Assembly (NCBI GenBank): GCA_030537595.1
Contig: JAUNVR010000015.1
Span: 1-39,254, forward strand
Reading direction: 5' to 3'
Length of the DNA: 39,254 nt
Origin: Eubacteriales bacterium
Lineage (GTDB): Bacteria > Bacillota > Clostridia > Saccharofermentanales > DTU023
Positions 15,055 through 23,251 of the stretch are shown piece by piece. The notes beneath the pieces are model-generated. The model was not told the DNA's origin. It ran no database searches and saw only the letters and a list, made by a program, of their open reading frames with translations. The position numbers and the translations under genes are program-made. The stretch's first letter is position 1, and each line of letters begins with the position of its first letter.

Positions 15055-16803
15055 ATGCGCAAAACTAAAATCGTGTGCACAATCGGTCCGGCCAGTGATG
15101 ATCCGGAAATTTTAAAAGCCTTGATGTTAGCCGGGATGAATGTCGCTCGATTAAATTTTTCCCATGGTGACCATGCTGAGCAAAGGGCGAGAGTTCAGAG
15201 GATCAGAGATGCTCGGGAAGAGCTCGGTCTACCTGTCGCACTCTTATTGGACACAAAGGGGCCGGAGGTGCGGACTCAGTCCTTTTTAGAGGGTCGAGCA
15301 ACCCTGGTACCAGGGGAGACTGTAGTCATAGTTTCAGAGGAGGTCCTCGGCACCGCTGAGCGCTTTTCTGTCACCTATTCAGATTTACATAAGGATTTAG
15401 TCCCGGGCAATCATATTTTAATTGATGATGGTTTAATTCAGTTAAAAGTTAGCGAGATTGTTGGCGATGAAGTTCACGCTGTAGTTGAAACAGGCGGTGA
15501 GGTCTCTAACCATAAGTCAATCAATTTGCCCGAGGTTGAGTTACACTTGCCGGCTTTGACCGAGAAGGATATTGAGGATCTGCGTTTTGCAGCTGAAGAG
15601 GACTTTGACTTTGTTGCAGCTTCCTTTGTCCGCAAGGCATCGGACGTGCTCGAGTTAAGAAAGGTGCTGGAAGATGTAGGCGGTCAGGGCATCCGTTTAA
15701 TTGCCAAGATTGAAAACCGTGAGGGTGTTGAAAACTTCGAAACAATTACCCAAATTGCTGACGGCATTATGGTTGCACGTGGAGATTTAGGCGTTGAGAT
15801 TCCTGAACACGAGGTTCCCTCCGTCCAGAAAAAATTAATTCGCGCCTGTTATAAAATGGGTAAACCCTGTATCACAGCAACGCAGATGTTGGATTCGATG
15901 ATCCGCAATCCGCGACCGACCAGGGCAGAGGTTTCTGATGTGGCAAATGCAGTAATTGACGGAACTTCTGCAATTATGCTCTCTGGTGAGACGGCAATTG
16001 GTAAGTATCCTCTACAGGCAGTCCAGATGATGGATAAGATTGCGGTCTACACAGAAGCGGAATTTGATTATTGGGGTAGCTTCCGGGCGGAAGACTACGA
16101 TGGGTCTACCATCCATACTGCAGCTGATGCAGTTTCCCATGCCTGCTGTATGACAGCGATGGATCTTGAGGCAAAGGCAATTGTTACAGTTACCCACTCT
16201 GGTCGGACTGCCAGAATGGTCAGTAAGTATCGCCCGGCTTCACCAATCCTAGCCTTTACCGTGACAGAAAGATCACGGCGACAGTTAGCTCTGTCCTGGG
16301 GGGTTGAACCTTACATGATTGAAGAATACACAAACACAGACGAACTCTTCGATCGTGCAGGTGAGCGAGCCTTAGAAGAAGGTCGGGTTGAGATTGGCGA
16401 TATCATTGTCGTTTCAGGTGGCACCCCAGTTGGGATTTCGGGCACTACCAATACCTTGAAGGTGCAAAATGTTGGTGAGATGCTCTGCCGTGGCCAAACC
16501 GTCTTTAAGGGTCCTCCGATGTCCTTCTCTGGAGAGGCTTTGGTCTTAAGTAAAGAGCATCCTGAGATTCCTGATTATGCCAGTGATTTTATCCTGGTTA
16601 CGGAATCGACAAAACATGAGGACCTGCCTTTAATCAGAAGAGCGAAGGGCTTGATTGTCGAGGATGAGAATCCGAACGGTCATGCTGTAACTGCTGCTTT
16701 AGCCCTCGGTATCCCGATAATTTACGGAGCAAAGATGGCGACTAGGCTAATTAAGGCAGATCAGCAGATTGTGATTGATTTAGATACGGGTATTATCCGT
16801 TAG
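15055..16803 (+). CDS. pyk: Pyruvate kinase with C-terminal PEP-utiliser domain
   Basis: This enzyme converts PEP and ADP to pyruvate and ATP, the last step of glycolysis. It begins MRKTKIVCTIGPASDDPE and has LNFSHGDHAEQ, LLDTKGPEVRTQSF (Val for the usual Ile) and the catalytic/metal region IMVARGDLGVEIPEHEVP followed by ITATQMLDSMIRNPRPTRAE. The alpha/beta C-domain spans about residues 355-475. The last 100 residues form the extra PEP-utiliser-like domain seen in Bacillus-type enzymes, for a total of 582 aa. The start is ATG 15055 behind AAGGAG (15043-15048); an upstream TTG at 15028 would include the ribosome site. It follows purC closely. Only a weak hairpin (AATTCC/GGAATT near 16826-16841) follows. 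Confidence 0.97.
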   Translation: MRKTKIVCTIGPASDDPEILKALMLAGMNVARLNFSHGDHAEQRARVQRIRDAREELGLPVALLLDTKGPEVRTQSFLEGRATLVPGETVVIVSEEVLGTAERFSVTYSDLHKDLVPGNHILIDDGLIQLKVSEIVGDEVHAVVETGGEVSNHKSINLPEVELHLPALTEKDIEDLRFAAEEDFDFVAASFVRKASDVLELRKVLEDVGGQGIRLIAKIENREGVENFETITQIADGIMVARGDLGVEIPEHEVPSVQKKLIRACYKMGKPCITATQMLDSMIRNPRPTRAEVSDVANAVIDGTSAIMLSGETAIGKYPLQAVQMMDKIAVYTEAEFDYWGSFRAEDYDGSTIHTAADAVSHACCMTAMDLEAKAIVTVTHSGRTARMVSKYRPASPILAFTVTERSRRQLALSWGVEPYMIEEYTNTDELFDRAGERALEEGRVEIGDIIVVSGGTPVGISGTTNTLKVQNVGEMLCRGQTVFKGPPMSFSGEALVLSKEHPEIPDYASDFILVTESTKHEDLPLIRRAKGLIVEDENPNGHAVTAALALGIPIIYGAKMATRLIKADQQIVIDLDTGIIR

Positions 16804-16888
16804 TCAGAAATTAGCAGGATAAGATAATTCCAGAGGGAATTCTTAGCTGCAGAGAAATAATCAAAGATGATGAGTGGGGGATTAGGTG

Positions 16889-19417
16889 ATGAAGAGGCTG
16901 TGCTTAGGTTTAAGGGGAGAAGCTGGAAAGTTTGGACAGGATAAAGGCGGCAAGCTTTTTGTCCTGTGGGAAAAGAAGCGCTTACAAAGCTTAGTCTTAA
17001 GTTTTTTGCTAATCGCAGGCTTAGTTTTTCCAGTCGGCTGTAAACCAGGTGCAAAAGAGGCTGGCGAAAAGCAGGGTGTAGAAGTAAGTGAAGATACACC
17101 CCTAGTCGATCAGTCAGATTCGACTGCTGATGATTCAGACTTAGGAGTCGAGCCTGAAATACTCCCGGATGGCTTTGATCCTCTAATCAAAGATTATTCA
17201 GAAACTGAGCGCTATCAGCTGCTTTGGCCTGGAGATTTAAGCTATTTTCAGGCCGGCAAAAGTCCGGAGGCAAAACTGTTTCAAGGGCTTTTCTTTGCTG
17301 CGCCTTTGCGCCAGATTAGAAGCGAGGCTGGCTTTAGCTTCGTACCTGAACTGCTCGCTGAATTACCAGAGTTTTCAGAAGATGGACTGGAAGTAATTTT
17401 GCGCTTTAGAAATGAGCCTTTAGCCCCAGGTCTTGAGCCGGTGACAGCGACAGCTTACCATGATTTCTTGAAGCAGATGCTGAGTGCCAAACGCCATAAT
17501 CCCTTAGCTCTTGAAATTATCAATAAGCTTCCTTTAGAAGGTGCTTTGGAGTATTACCGTGGAGCCATTAGAAATAATTATAATCCCAGTGAATTAGCGG
17601 CCGAGGCGGAAGAGTTAAGGGCGGACTTACTAGCCTATAATCAGAGTAGACCCGAGTCTGAGCGTTTAGGTCATGGCTTCTTGACTAGTGCAGAATTGTC
17701 TGCCGAGCCAGAGCCTGAGCAGGATTCTGCTGCTGAGGATAATGAGGCTGAGGATGCTGATGGTCAAGCTGAGCTGGATTTACCCGCCGAGGTCGATTCT
17801 GAGCTTGATCAGGAAGCTGATCTAGACAGTGAGACGGATTCAAATGAAGAGGCTCAAAATCCAGATGCTGAAGCTTCTGAGGAGGCCGCAGAGGATGCAG
17901 TTTCAGAGCAGGAAGAGAGTAGTCCTGAAGCGCAAAGAGAAGCCCTAATTGAGCGTCTTCAAGCCTATCTTGCGAAGGAAGCAAAGAACTTTGGGCGTGG
18001 GATTTCTCAACGCGTTTACGAGCAGTTGCCAGAAAAGCGGCCGCTTTGGGCAAGCGTAGGTATTAGTCTGGTGGAAGTTAATGCGGATCCTTTAGAGGCA
18101 GAGCTAGCTGACAGCGAGCCTAGCGGTGAGCAGGAGGAAGCTGATGCGGAGGCCTTAACTGAGCCTGAAGACATAGATGAGGCTGATTTAGAGGAAGATC
18201 AGACTGAGCTTCCTAGTGGTAAAGACTATGAGCTACATCTAAGATTCACGCGAGCCGTAAATAAGCTAGATATCTATCATCTGCTTTCACAATATGGTCC
18301 CTTAGTCTATCGTGCTGGGCTGAGCGAGGATAGTGCAAAAGCACTGCTAGACGGCCAGATTCCTGCTCATGATTGGCGCAGCATTAGTTCGAGCCTGGAG
18401 ACTTCCTATGGTCCCTATACCTTGGCAGAATTAAGTGATCAGACCATTGTCTTAGAGCGTAGACCTGAGCATCTATCTGCAAGTTATTCCAAGCCAGATC
18501 ATTATCTCTTCAGAAAATTCAAAACTGCTGAGGAGATGGTTGAGGTCTTTAACCAGGGTGGCCTCGATGAATATCGCTATCGTGGAGTCTTTAATTTAGA
18601 CCGCCACCATGAGCATGCTAAGGCTTTCCCGGGAGCAACTTGGTCAGTTTACTTTAACCGTCAGCCAAGCCCGGGTCGAGAGTACCTAAGTACGGATAAT
18701 TTCCGCACGGCACTGGGCCTATCCTTACATCGCCCTTACTTAGTTTCCTCGATTATCCCCCATATGCAGAGTACAACTACCTTGTTTAGTGAGTCGGCTT
18801 TAGATCCTTTCGATTGGTCACTAAGCTATCGTGATTCCTTAGAGGCAAAAGGCAATGTTGCACCAAATGATGGTTTAGATATGTTGGCTGCAGAGGCTGC
18901 ATATACTAGCCTTTTAAACAGTTACGGCTTAGCAAAGATTGACTGTAGCTTGATTTATCCTGCTGGCTCGGAAGACTTAGCAAAAGTTGCTGGAGAATTA
19001 AAGACCCAGTGGGAACTTTTCTTCAAGGCAGAGCGAATTGAGCTGGAGCTTATTCCCTTAAGCTTGGATGAATTATCCATTGCCATGCTGAGTGGGCAAT
19101 ACGATTTAGCCCTGGCACCTTTTGAGTACGATCCTTTTGACCCATTGGCAGCTCTAGAGAGTTTTACTTACCTTGGCTTCGATAATCTAACAGCCTATGA
19201 GAATTCTGAATTTACTGCTCTTTACAACGATATGCGGCAGCGTGAAGGTCTCTTAACTGAAGGGGAATGGCGTGGGGGCTTGGCTCGTTTAGAGCAGATG
19301 CTTCTGTTGGATAGGTCAATCTTGCCGCTCTTTATTGCAGATGAGTACATCGTCTTCAGTGAGCAGGTTGACTATGCTGAAAAGTGGATTCCGGCGATAG
19401 AATTTAGGACAAATTAG
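16889..19417 (+). CDS. Peptide-type solute-binding protein with acidic inserts
   Basis: An 842-aa exported protein. After a basic N-terminus, a hydrophobic stretch (about 35-47) ends in PVGC, a poor lipobox with Cys51 as the likely lipid site. The remainder follows the oligopeptide/dipeptide-binding (SBP family 5) plan: LLWPGDLSYFQAGKSPEAKLFQGLFF early, RTALGLSLHRPYLVSSIIP and the late QWELFFKAERIELELIPLSL. Two stretches rich in Asp and Glu interrupt it (about residues 267-349 and 399-446). ATG 16889 or GTG 16886 may be the start; both leave an unusually long leader, and no better start lies nearer the hydrophobic region. No permease or ATPase is adjacent, so it may be an orphan receptor or serve the importer at 23231-26687. 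The next gene starts six bases later. Confidence 0.75.
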   Translation: MKRLCLGLRGEAGKFGQDKGGKLFVLWEKKRLQSLVLSFLLIAGLVFPVGCKPGAKEAGEKQGVEVSEDTPLVDQSDSTADDSDLGVEPEILPDGFDPLIKDYSETERYQLLWPGDLSYFQAGKSPEAKLFQGLFFAAPLRQIRSEAGFSFVPELLAELPEFSEDGLEVILRFRNEPLAPGLEPVTATAYHDFLKQMLSAKRHNPLALEIINKLPLEGALEYYRGAIRNNYNPSELAAEAEELRADLLAYNQSRPESERLGHGFLTSAELSAEPEPEQDSAAEDNEAEDADGQAELDLPAEVDSELDQEADLDSETDSNEEAQNPDAEASEEAAEDAVSEQEESSPEAQREALIERLQAYLAKEAKNFGRGISQRVYEQLPEKRPLWASVGISLVEVNADPLEAELADSEPSGEQEEADAEALTEPEDIDEADLEEDQTELPSGKDYELHLRFTRAVNKLDIYHLLSQYGPLVYRAGLSEDSAKALLDGQIPAHDWRSISSSLETSYGPYTLAELSDQTIVLERRPEHLSASYSKPDHYLFRKFKTAEEMVEVFNQGGLDEYRYRGVFNLDRHHEHAKAFPGATWSVYFNRQPSPGREYLSTDNFRTALGLSLHRPYLVSSIIPHMQSTTTLFSESALDPFDWSLSYRDSLEAKGNVAPNDGLDMLAAEAAYTSLLNSYGLAKIDCSLIYPAGSEDLAKVAGELKTQWELFFKAERIELELIPLSLDELSIAMLSGQYDLALAPFEYDPFDPLAALESFTYLGFDNLTAYENSEFTALYNDMRQREGLLTEGEWRGGLARLEQMLLLDRSILPLFIADEYIVFSEQVDYAEKWIPAIEFRTN

Positions 19418-19423
19418 ATTTTT

Positions 19424-20578
19424 ATGAAGCAAAAAGTTAAAAAAGCAAATCTTCTGCCTCTAGTCCTTTTAATCCTGCTTATTTTCATTCATCCTGACCA
19501 AAAAGCAGATAAGGATGAGAGCCCAAGCACAAACGAGAAGCCACGGCAGAGCTTTTCTCTACCTCAAGTAGCTGAGGGTCAGGGCTTGGTTTTATTCGAC
19601 CAGGCTCATGGGCAGACTGCCGGCAATGCTGACTGGGTAATTAATGGCGCTTTCTCCGACTTTGCAGATAGCTTGATTGACAGCGGTTTTGAGATTGCAG
19701 CCCAGCCCGAATTGATTCGTCCTGAACTTTTAAGCAACTGTGATATTTATATTATTCCCGAACCCAATATACCTTTTAAAGCTGCAGAACAGGCTGCTCT
19801 TTTAGATTATGTTGAAGGTGGAGGAATTCTCTTTATAATTGCCGATCATTATAACGCGGATCGAAACTTTAATCGCTGGGATGCGACAGAGATATTTAAT
19901 GGTTGGCGCCGCGGAGCTTATGCTGATCCTGGCCGAGGCATGGATGAGGCAGAACGCGCTGCAATCCGGGGTGTTGAATCCAGTGAATGGCTCTGGGATA
20001 ATTTTGGCTTTGCATTCAGATATAATGCGATTGATTATCAGAAGGCGGTTTTCGAAACTGCTGAGGGTTTTTCTGATTTACAGGGTCTAAAAATCATCTC
20101 TCATGGTGGAGCCACAATTATTTTGGCGGATGAGCGTAAAGTTTCAGGCTTGGCCTATGCACAGAATAATTTACAAGCCTGGGAACATGCGGTAGACCAA
20201 GGTGTTTATTTTGGTGGCCGCAAGGAAGGGCCTCTATTGGCTCTGGCCCAGTATCATTCTGGCTATGTTTTGGCCTTGGCAGATTCTTCACCCTTAGAAG
20301 ACCAGACAGCGGCCTACCGAAATGAGGAGACAGGGGCGGAAAAAAGGACCTACGCAGGTTACAGCCAAGGTGACCATAAATTACTTTTCCCCAAGCTTTT
20401 AAAGGCTCTTTTAGAGCGGCGGCCCAAGCTAGACTTGAATTTGGAGCCGACCCCGACGGAAAGCTGGGAACTGCCTGAGCACAGCCAAGAGCTCGAATCT
20501 GAACCATGGCGAAAACCCCGGCGCAACTATCGCTGGTATGACCCTGAAAGCTTTGCTGAGGGAGCTTATACTGGCTGA
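19424..20578 (+). CDS. Membrane-anchored or secreted protein, glutamine-amidotransferase-like fold
   Basis: A 384-aa protein with an N-terminal signal or anchor (about residues 10-23, leucine-rich), then a hydrophilic linker. The core begins with GLVLFDQAHGQTAGNADWVI and continues through CDIYIIPEPNIPFKAAEQAA and VEGGGILFIIADHYNAD, a beta-alpha pattern like class I glutamine amidotransferase/ThuA-type domains without a recognisable catalytic Cys. The C-terminal 50 residues are Pro, Glu and Trp rich. Start ATG 19424 lies six bases after the preceding stop with only a weak ribosome site, implying coupling to the solute-binding protein. Function unknown; the domain call is tentative. Confidence 0.65.
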   Translation: MKQKVKKANLLPLVLLILLIFIHPDQKADKDESPSTNEKPRQSFSLPQVAEGQGLVLFDQAHGQTAGNADWVINGAFSDFADSLIDSGFEIAAQPELIRPELLSNCDIYIIPEPNIPFKAAEQAALLDYVEGGGILFIIADHYNADRNFNRWDATEIFNGWRRGAYADPGRGMDEAERAAIRGVESSEWLWDNFGFAFRYNAIDYQKAVFETAEGFSDLQGLKIISHGGATIILADERKVSGLAYAQNNLQAWEHAVDQGVYFGGRKEGPLLALAQYHSGYVLALADSSPLEDQTAAYRNEETGAEKRTYAGYSQGDHKLLFPKLLKALLERRPKLDLNLEPTPTESWELPEHSQELESEPWRKPRRNYRWYDPESFAEGAYTG

Positions 20579-20634
20579 TATTTTTCCTGATACATGCTAG
20601 AATCTGTCTAATGATTTAGACAATCATAAAAACT

Positions 20635-20660
20635 ATCAGCCTCAATTTATAGAGGCTGAT
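20635..20660 (+). terminator. Hairpin after the 19424-20578 gene, possible weak terminator
   Basis: ATCAGCCTC (20635-20643) pairs with GAGGCTGAT (20652-20660) around an eight-base loop. A smaller hairpin TGTCTAA/TTAGACA (20605-20611/20616-20622) lies before it. The T run after the main stem is short, so termination may be weak and the region could also be the leader of the lipoprotein gene at 20708. Confidence 0.45.
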
Positions 20661-20707
20661 TTGAAAGTTAACTTGCGAATTTATTAGCGTTCGCGAGGGA
20701 GGTAGAA

Positions 20708-21622
20708 ATGAAAAAATTAGGCTTAATTATACTCAGCTTGCTGCTGCTTTTTGCACTAGTTGCTTGTACTGAGAAGAATGTTGAAAATGTAGAGAATGAT
20801 CCCACTAAAGGGGATACAGAAGCTGCAGTAGAAGATAATCAAGAGGAACTTGATGCTGAAGTAGCTGATCCGACAGAAGAAGAGGCAGAGGAAAGTGATG
20901 CTGCTCTTTCTGACGATAATGAGGACAGTGAAGTTGAAATTGAAAGAGTCTATGAGCAGGCTAAAGATTTAATTAGCGCGCTATTGGAAGCAGTAAATAA
21001 TAATGACATTGCTTTATTGCGTTCAACACTTAGTCCTGAATTACAGGCGGAATTTGCAAGTCTTAAGACCCTAGTTGCCAAGCCAGTTATCCAGGAGATT
21101 CTCTGGGATGACGGTTTCATCGAATTTTATGTCGAATCTGCAGACGGCGAAGGTGCACTCGATATTAAAGAAGCTGATTACTACTCATTTTATTTCACAG
21201 AAAGTGATGGCAAGTGGCAGGTCAGCAAATTCGAGTCAACAGCTGAACTCTTCAAGCGTGAAGATAAAACTATCTTAAAAGAAGAAGGCAAGCAGGCTAA
21301 CGTAAAGAAGTGGCATTTCAAAAATCTGAGCTCATTCCCAGCTGCCTATGCTGATTTAAATAACTCCGGCGAGTTCATCGTTAACAACTACGAGAATAAG
21401 AGAATTTTTATTTTCGAACGCTGGTCAGCAAATAATCAGACTAAGATTTTCGTTAAACTCTTAGAGTTGAACGGTCAGTTAATCCCTGCAGAGCTAGTTT
21501 ATAAGCGCGATGGCGAAGTTTACACAGAGCAGAATCAGGCTAGTGATTTTGGTCTTTATATCTATGATCAAGAAGGCAGTTCAGAACCCCTGGATCGTCT
21601 TGAGAAGCTTTTTAGCAGATAA
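20708..21622 (+). CDS. Acidic lipoprotein of unknown function
   Basis: A 304-aa lipoprotein. The signal peptide MKKLGLIILSLLLLFALVAC has a clean lipobox (LVAC, Cys20). Residues 21-80 are a linker very rich in Glu and Asp (for example EEEAEESDAALSDDNEDSE), then a folded region of about 220 residues beginning VYEQAKDLISALLEAVNNND. Its start resembles DUF4878/NTF2-like lipoproteins (a helix, then 'SPELQAEFASL', then beta strands), but that is a guess. The linker composition resembles the inserts in the binding protein at 16889-19417, suggesting both act at the cell surface. A good ribosome site (GAGGGAGG) precedes the ATG. The malQ gene follows closely. Confidence 0.75.
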   Translation: MKKLGLIILSLLLLFALVACTEKNVENVENDPTKGDTEAAVEDNQEELDAEVADPTEEEAEESDAALSDDNEDSEVEIERVYEQAKDLISALLEAVNNNDIALLRSTLSPELQAEFASLKTLVAKPVIQEILWDDGFIEFYVESADGEGALDIKEADYYSFYFTESDGKWQVSKFESTAELFKREDKTILKEEGKQANVKKWHFKNLSSFPAAYADLNNSGEFIVNNYENKRIFIFERWSANNQTKIFVKLLELNGQLIPAELVYKRDGEVYTEQNQASDFGLYIYDQEGSSEPLDRLEKLFSR

Positions 21623-21655
21623 CTTATGTCAAATATAGAAAGTGGAGAAAAGGGC

Positions 21656-23251
21656 ATGCCAGAACAGCAGAGCCGTAAGACGCAGTTTCACTTTGGCGGA
21701 CGGGCATCGGGGGTCTTATGCCATATCAGCTCCTTGCCTTCCCCCTATGGCATTGGTAGTTTCGGGCAGGCTGCGCGAGATTTCGTAGATTTCTTGCATG
21801 CAGCAGGGCAGAGAGTTTGGCAAATTTTGCCCCTCGGGACAACTGGTTTCGGCGATTCGCCTTACCAGAACTTTTCGATGCATGCAGGAAACCCCTATTT
21901 TATCGATTTAGATAATTTAGTGGAATTAGATTTGCTGGAAGCTGAGGCTCCTGGCCAATTAGATTTTGGTCAGGATCCGAAGGCTGTAGATTACGGCCAA
22001 TTATGGGAGAACCGTCGCACCATTCTGACCTGGGCATGGGAGCGCTTTAAATTCACTCAACCGCGAGAGTTATTAAAGGAATTTCTGAGCTTTCAGGAGG
22101 ACTCTTTAACCTGGCTCAATGATTACAGCTTGTTCATGGCGATTAAAGAAGAGCAAGGTGGGAAGAGTTGGTCAGAATGGCCCCGTGATTTAAAGTTCAG
22201 GGAGCAAGACGTCATCCTCGATTTTCAGAAAGAGCATAGTGATAAGATCGAGTTTTATGCTTTTGTGCAGTTTTTATTTTTCCGCCAATGGAAGGAATTA
22301 AAAGATTACGCAGAAGAAAAGGGCGTATTGATTATGGGTGATATCCCAATCTATATCGCTGCAGACTCGGTCGAGACCTGGAAAGAGCCAGAGTTATTCC
22401 TCCTAGACGAGAACTTGAGCCCCTCATTTGTGGCCGGTTGTCCCCCAGACTTCTTCTCCGAGGACGGTCAATTATGGGGTAACCCTCTTTACGATTGGGA
22501 TAAGATGGCAGAAAGTGATTATAGTTGGTGGGTCGAGAGAATCCGTTTCTCCCTCTCGATTTACGATTTAATTAGAATCGACCACTTCCGTGGCTTCGAG
22601 TCCTTTTGGGCGGTGCCTTTTGGCGACCTTACAGCGCGTCGTGGGACCTATATGCTGGGCCCGGGATCTGCTCTGTTTGAACGCCTGATCGAGGTTTTAG
22701 GCCCCCTGCCTCTGGTCGTCGAGGATCTAGGTGTCTTAACAGATGCTGTGCACGAGCTGCGAGATGAGTTTGACCTACCCGGAATGAAAGTGATGCAATT
22801 TGCTTTCTGGCCAGGAGCAGATTCGGAGTACTTACCCCATCACATGATTCAAAACTGTGTGGCTTATCTTGGCTCACATGATAACGATACGCTGAAGGCT
22901 TGGTTGGAGCAGATTTCAGAGCCTGAGCTAGACTTTATTCGGCGTTATCTGGGCTTGGGTCCAGAGCGTGATTTAGCCCGGGAGCTTTTGCGGACCTTAC
23001 AAATTTCTGTGGCCGATTTGGCAATTATGCAAATGCAGGATCTATTAGCCTTAGGCAATGAGGCTAGGATGAACTGGCCGGGAGAAGCTACAGGAAACTG
23101 GCGTTGGCGCTTTTTAGCCTCAGATTTAACTGCAGAATTAGCCAAGGAATTTAAGGATTTAGCTACTTTAGCGGGACGTTGGTCAGATCAGAAAGCTGAA
23201 GTTAATACAGAGGAGAGTTCTGATCATGAATTAGATCTGGAGCTCACTTAG
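21656..23251 (+). CDS. malQ: 4-alpha-glucanotransferase (amylomaltase, GH77)
   Basis: A 531-aa cytoplasmic enzyme that transfers alpha-1,4-glucan segments between maltodextrins. GH77 features are GVLCHISSLPSPYGIGSFG near the N-terminus, WQILPLGTTGFGDSPYQNFS, the nucleophile Asp in IRIDHFRGFESFW, the acid/base Glu in VVEDLGVLT and the third Asp in LGSHDNDTLKAW. I prefer ATG 21656 (GGAG at 21644-21647) over ATG 21626, which sits three bases after the previous stop with no good site and would add ten residues. The C-terminus (about 20 acidic residues) runs past the end of the converging ABC gene: the two coding regions overlap by 21 bp on opposite strands. No phosphorylase or maltose transporter is adjacent. 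Confidence 0.95.
   Translation: MPEQQSRKTQFHFGGRASGVLCHISSLPSPYGIGSFGQAARDFVDFLHAAGQRVWQILPLGTTGFGDSPYQNFSMHAGNPYFIDLDNLVELDLLEAEAPGQLDFGQDPKAVDYGQLWENRRTILTWAWERFKFTQPRELLKEFLSFQEDSLTWLNDYSLFMAIKEEQGGKSWSEWPRDLKFREQDVILDFQKEHSDKIEFYAFVQFLFFRQWKELKDYAEEKGVLIMGDIPIYIAADSVETWKEPELFLLDENLSPSFVAGCPPDFFSEDGQLWGNPLYDWDKMAESDYSWWVERIRFSLSIYDLIRIDHFRGFESFWAVPFGDLTARRGTYMLGPGSALFERLIEVLGPLPLVVEDLGVLTDAVHELRDEFDLPGMKVMQFAFWPGADSEYLPHHMIQNCVAYLGSHDNDTLKAWLEQISEPELDFIRRYLGLGPERDLARELLRTLQISVADLAIMQMQDLLALGNEARMNWPGEATGNWRWRFLASDLTAELAKEFKDLATLAGRWSDQKAEVNTEESSDHELDLELT

Noticed and set aside
17685-18053. 122-residue minus-strand frame rich in Leu, Pro and Gln
   Set aside because: It is antisense to the acidic repeats of the binding protein; the repetitive DNA keeps the frame open.
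20118-20507. 129-residue minus-strand frame
   Set aside because: It is antisense to the 19424-20578 gene, without start signals.
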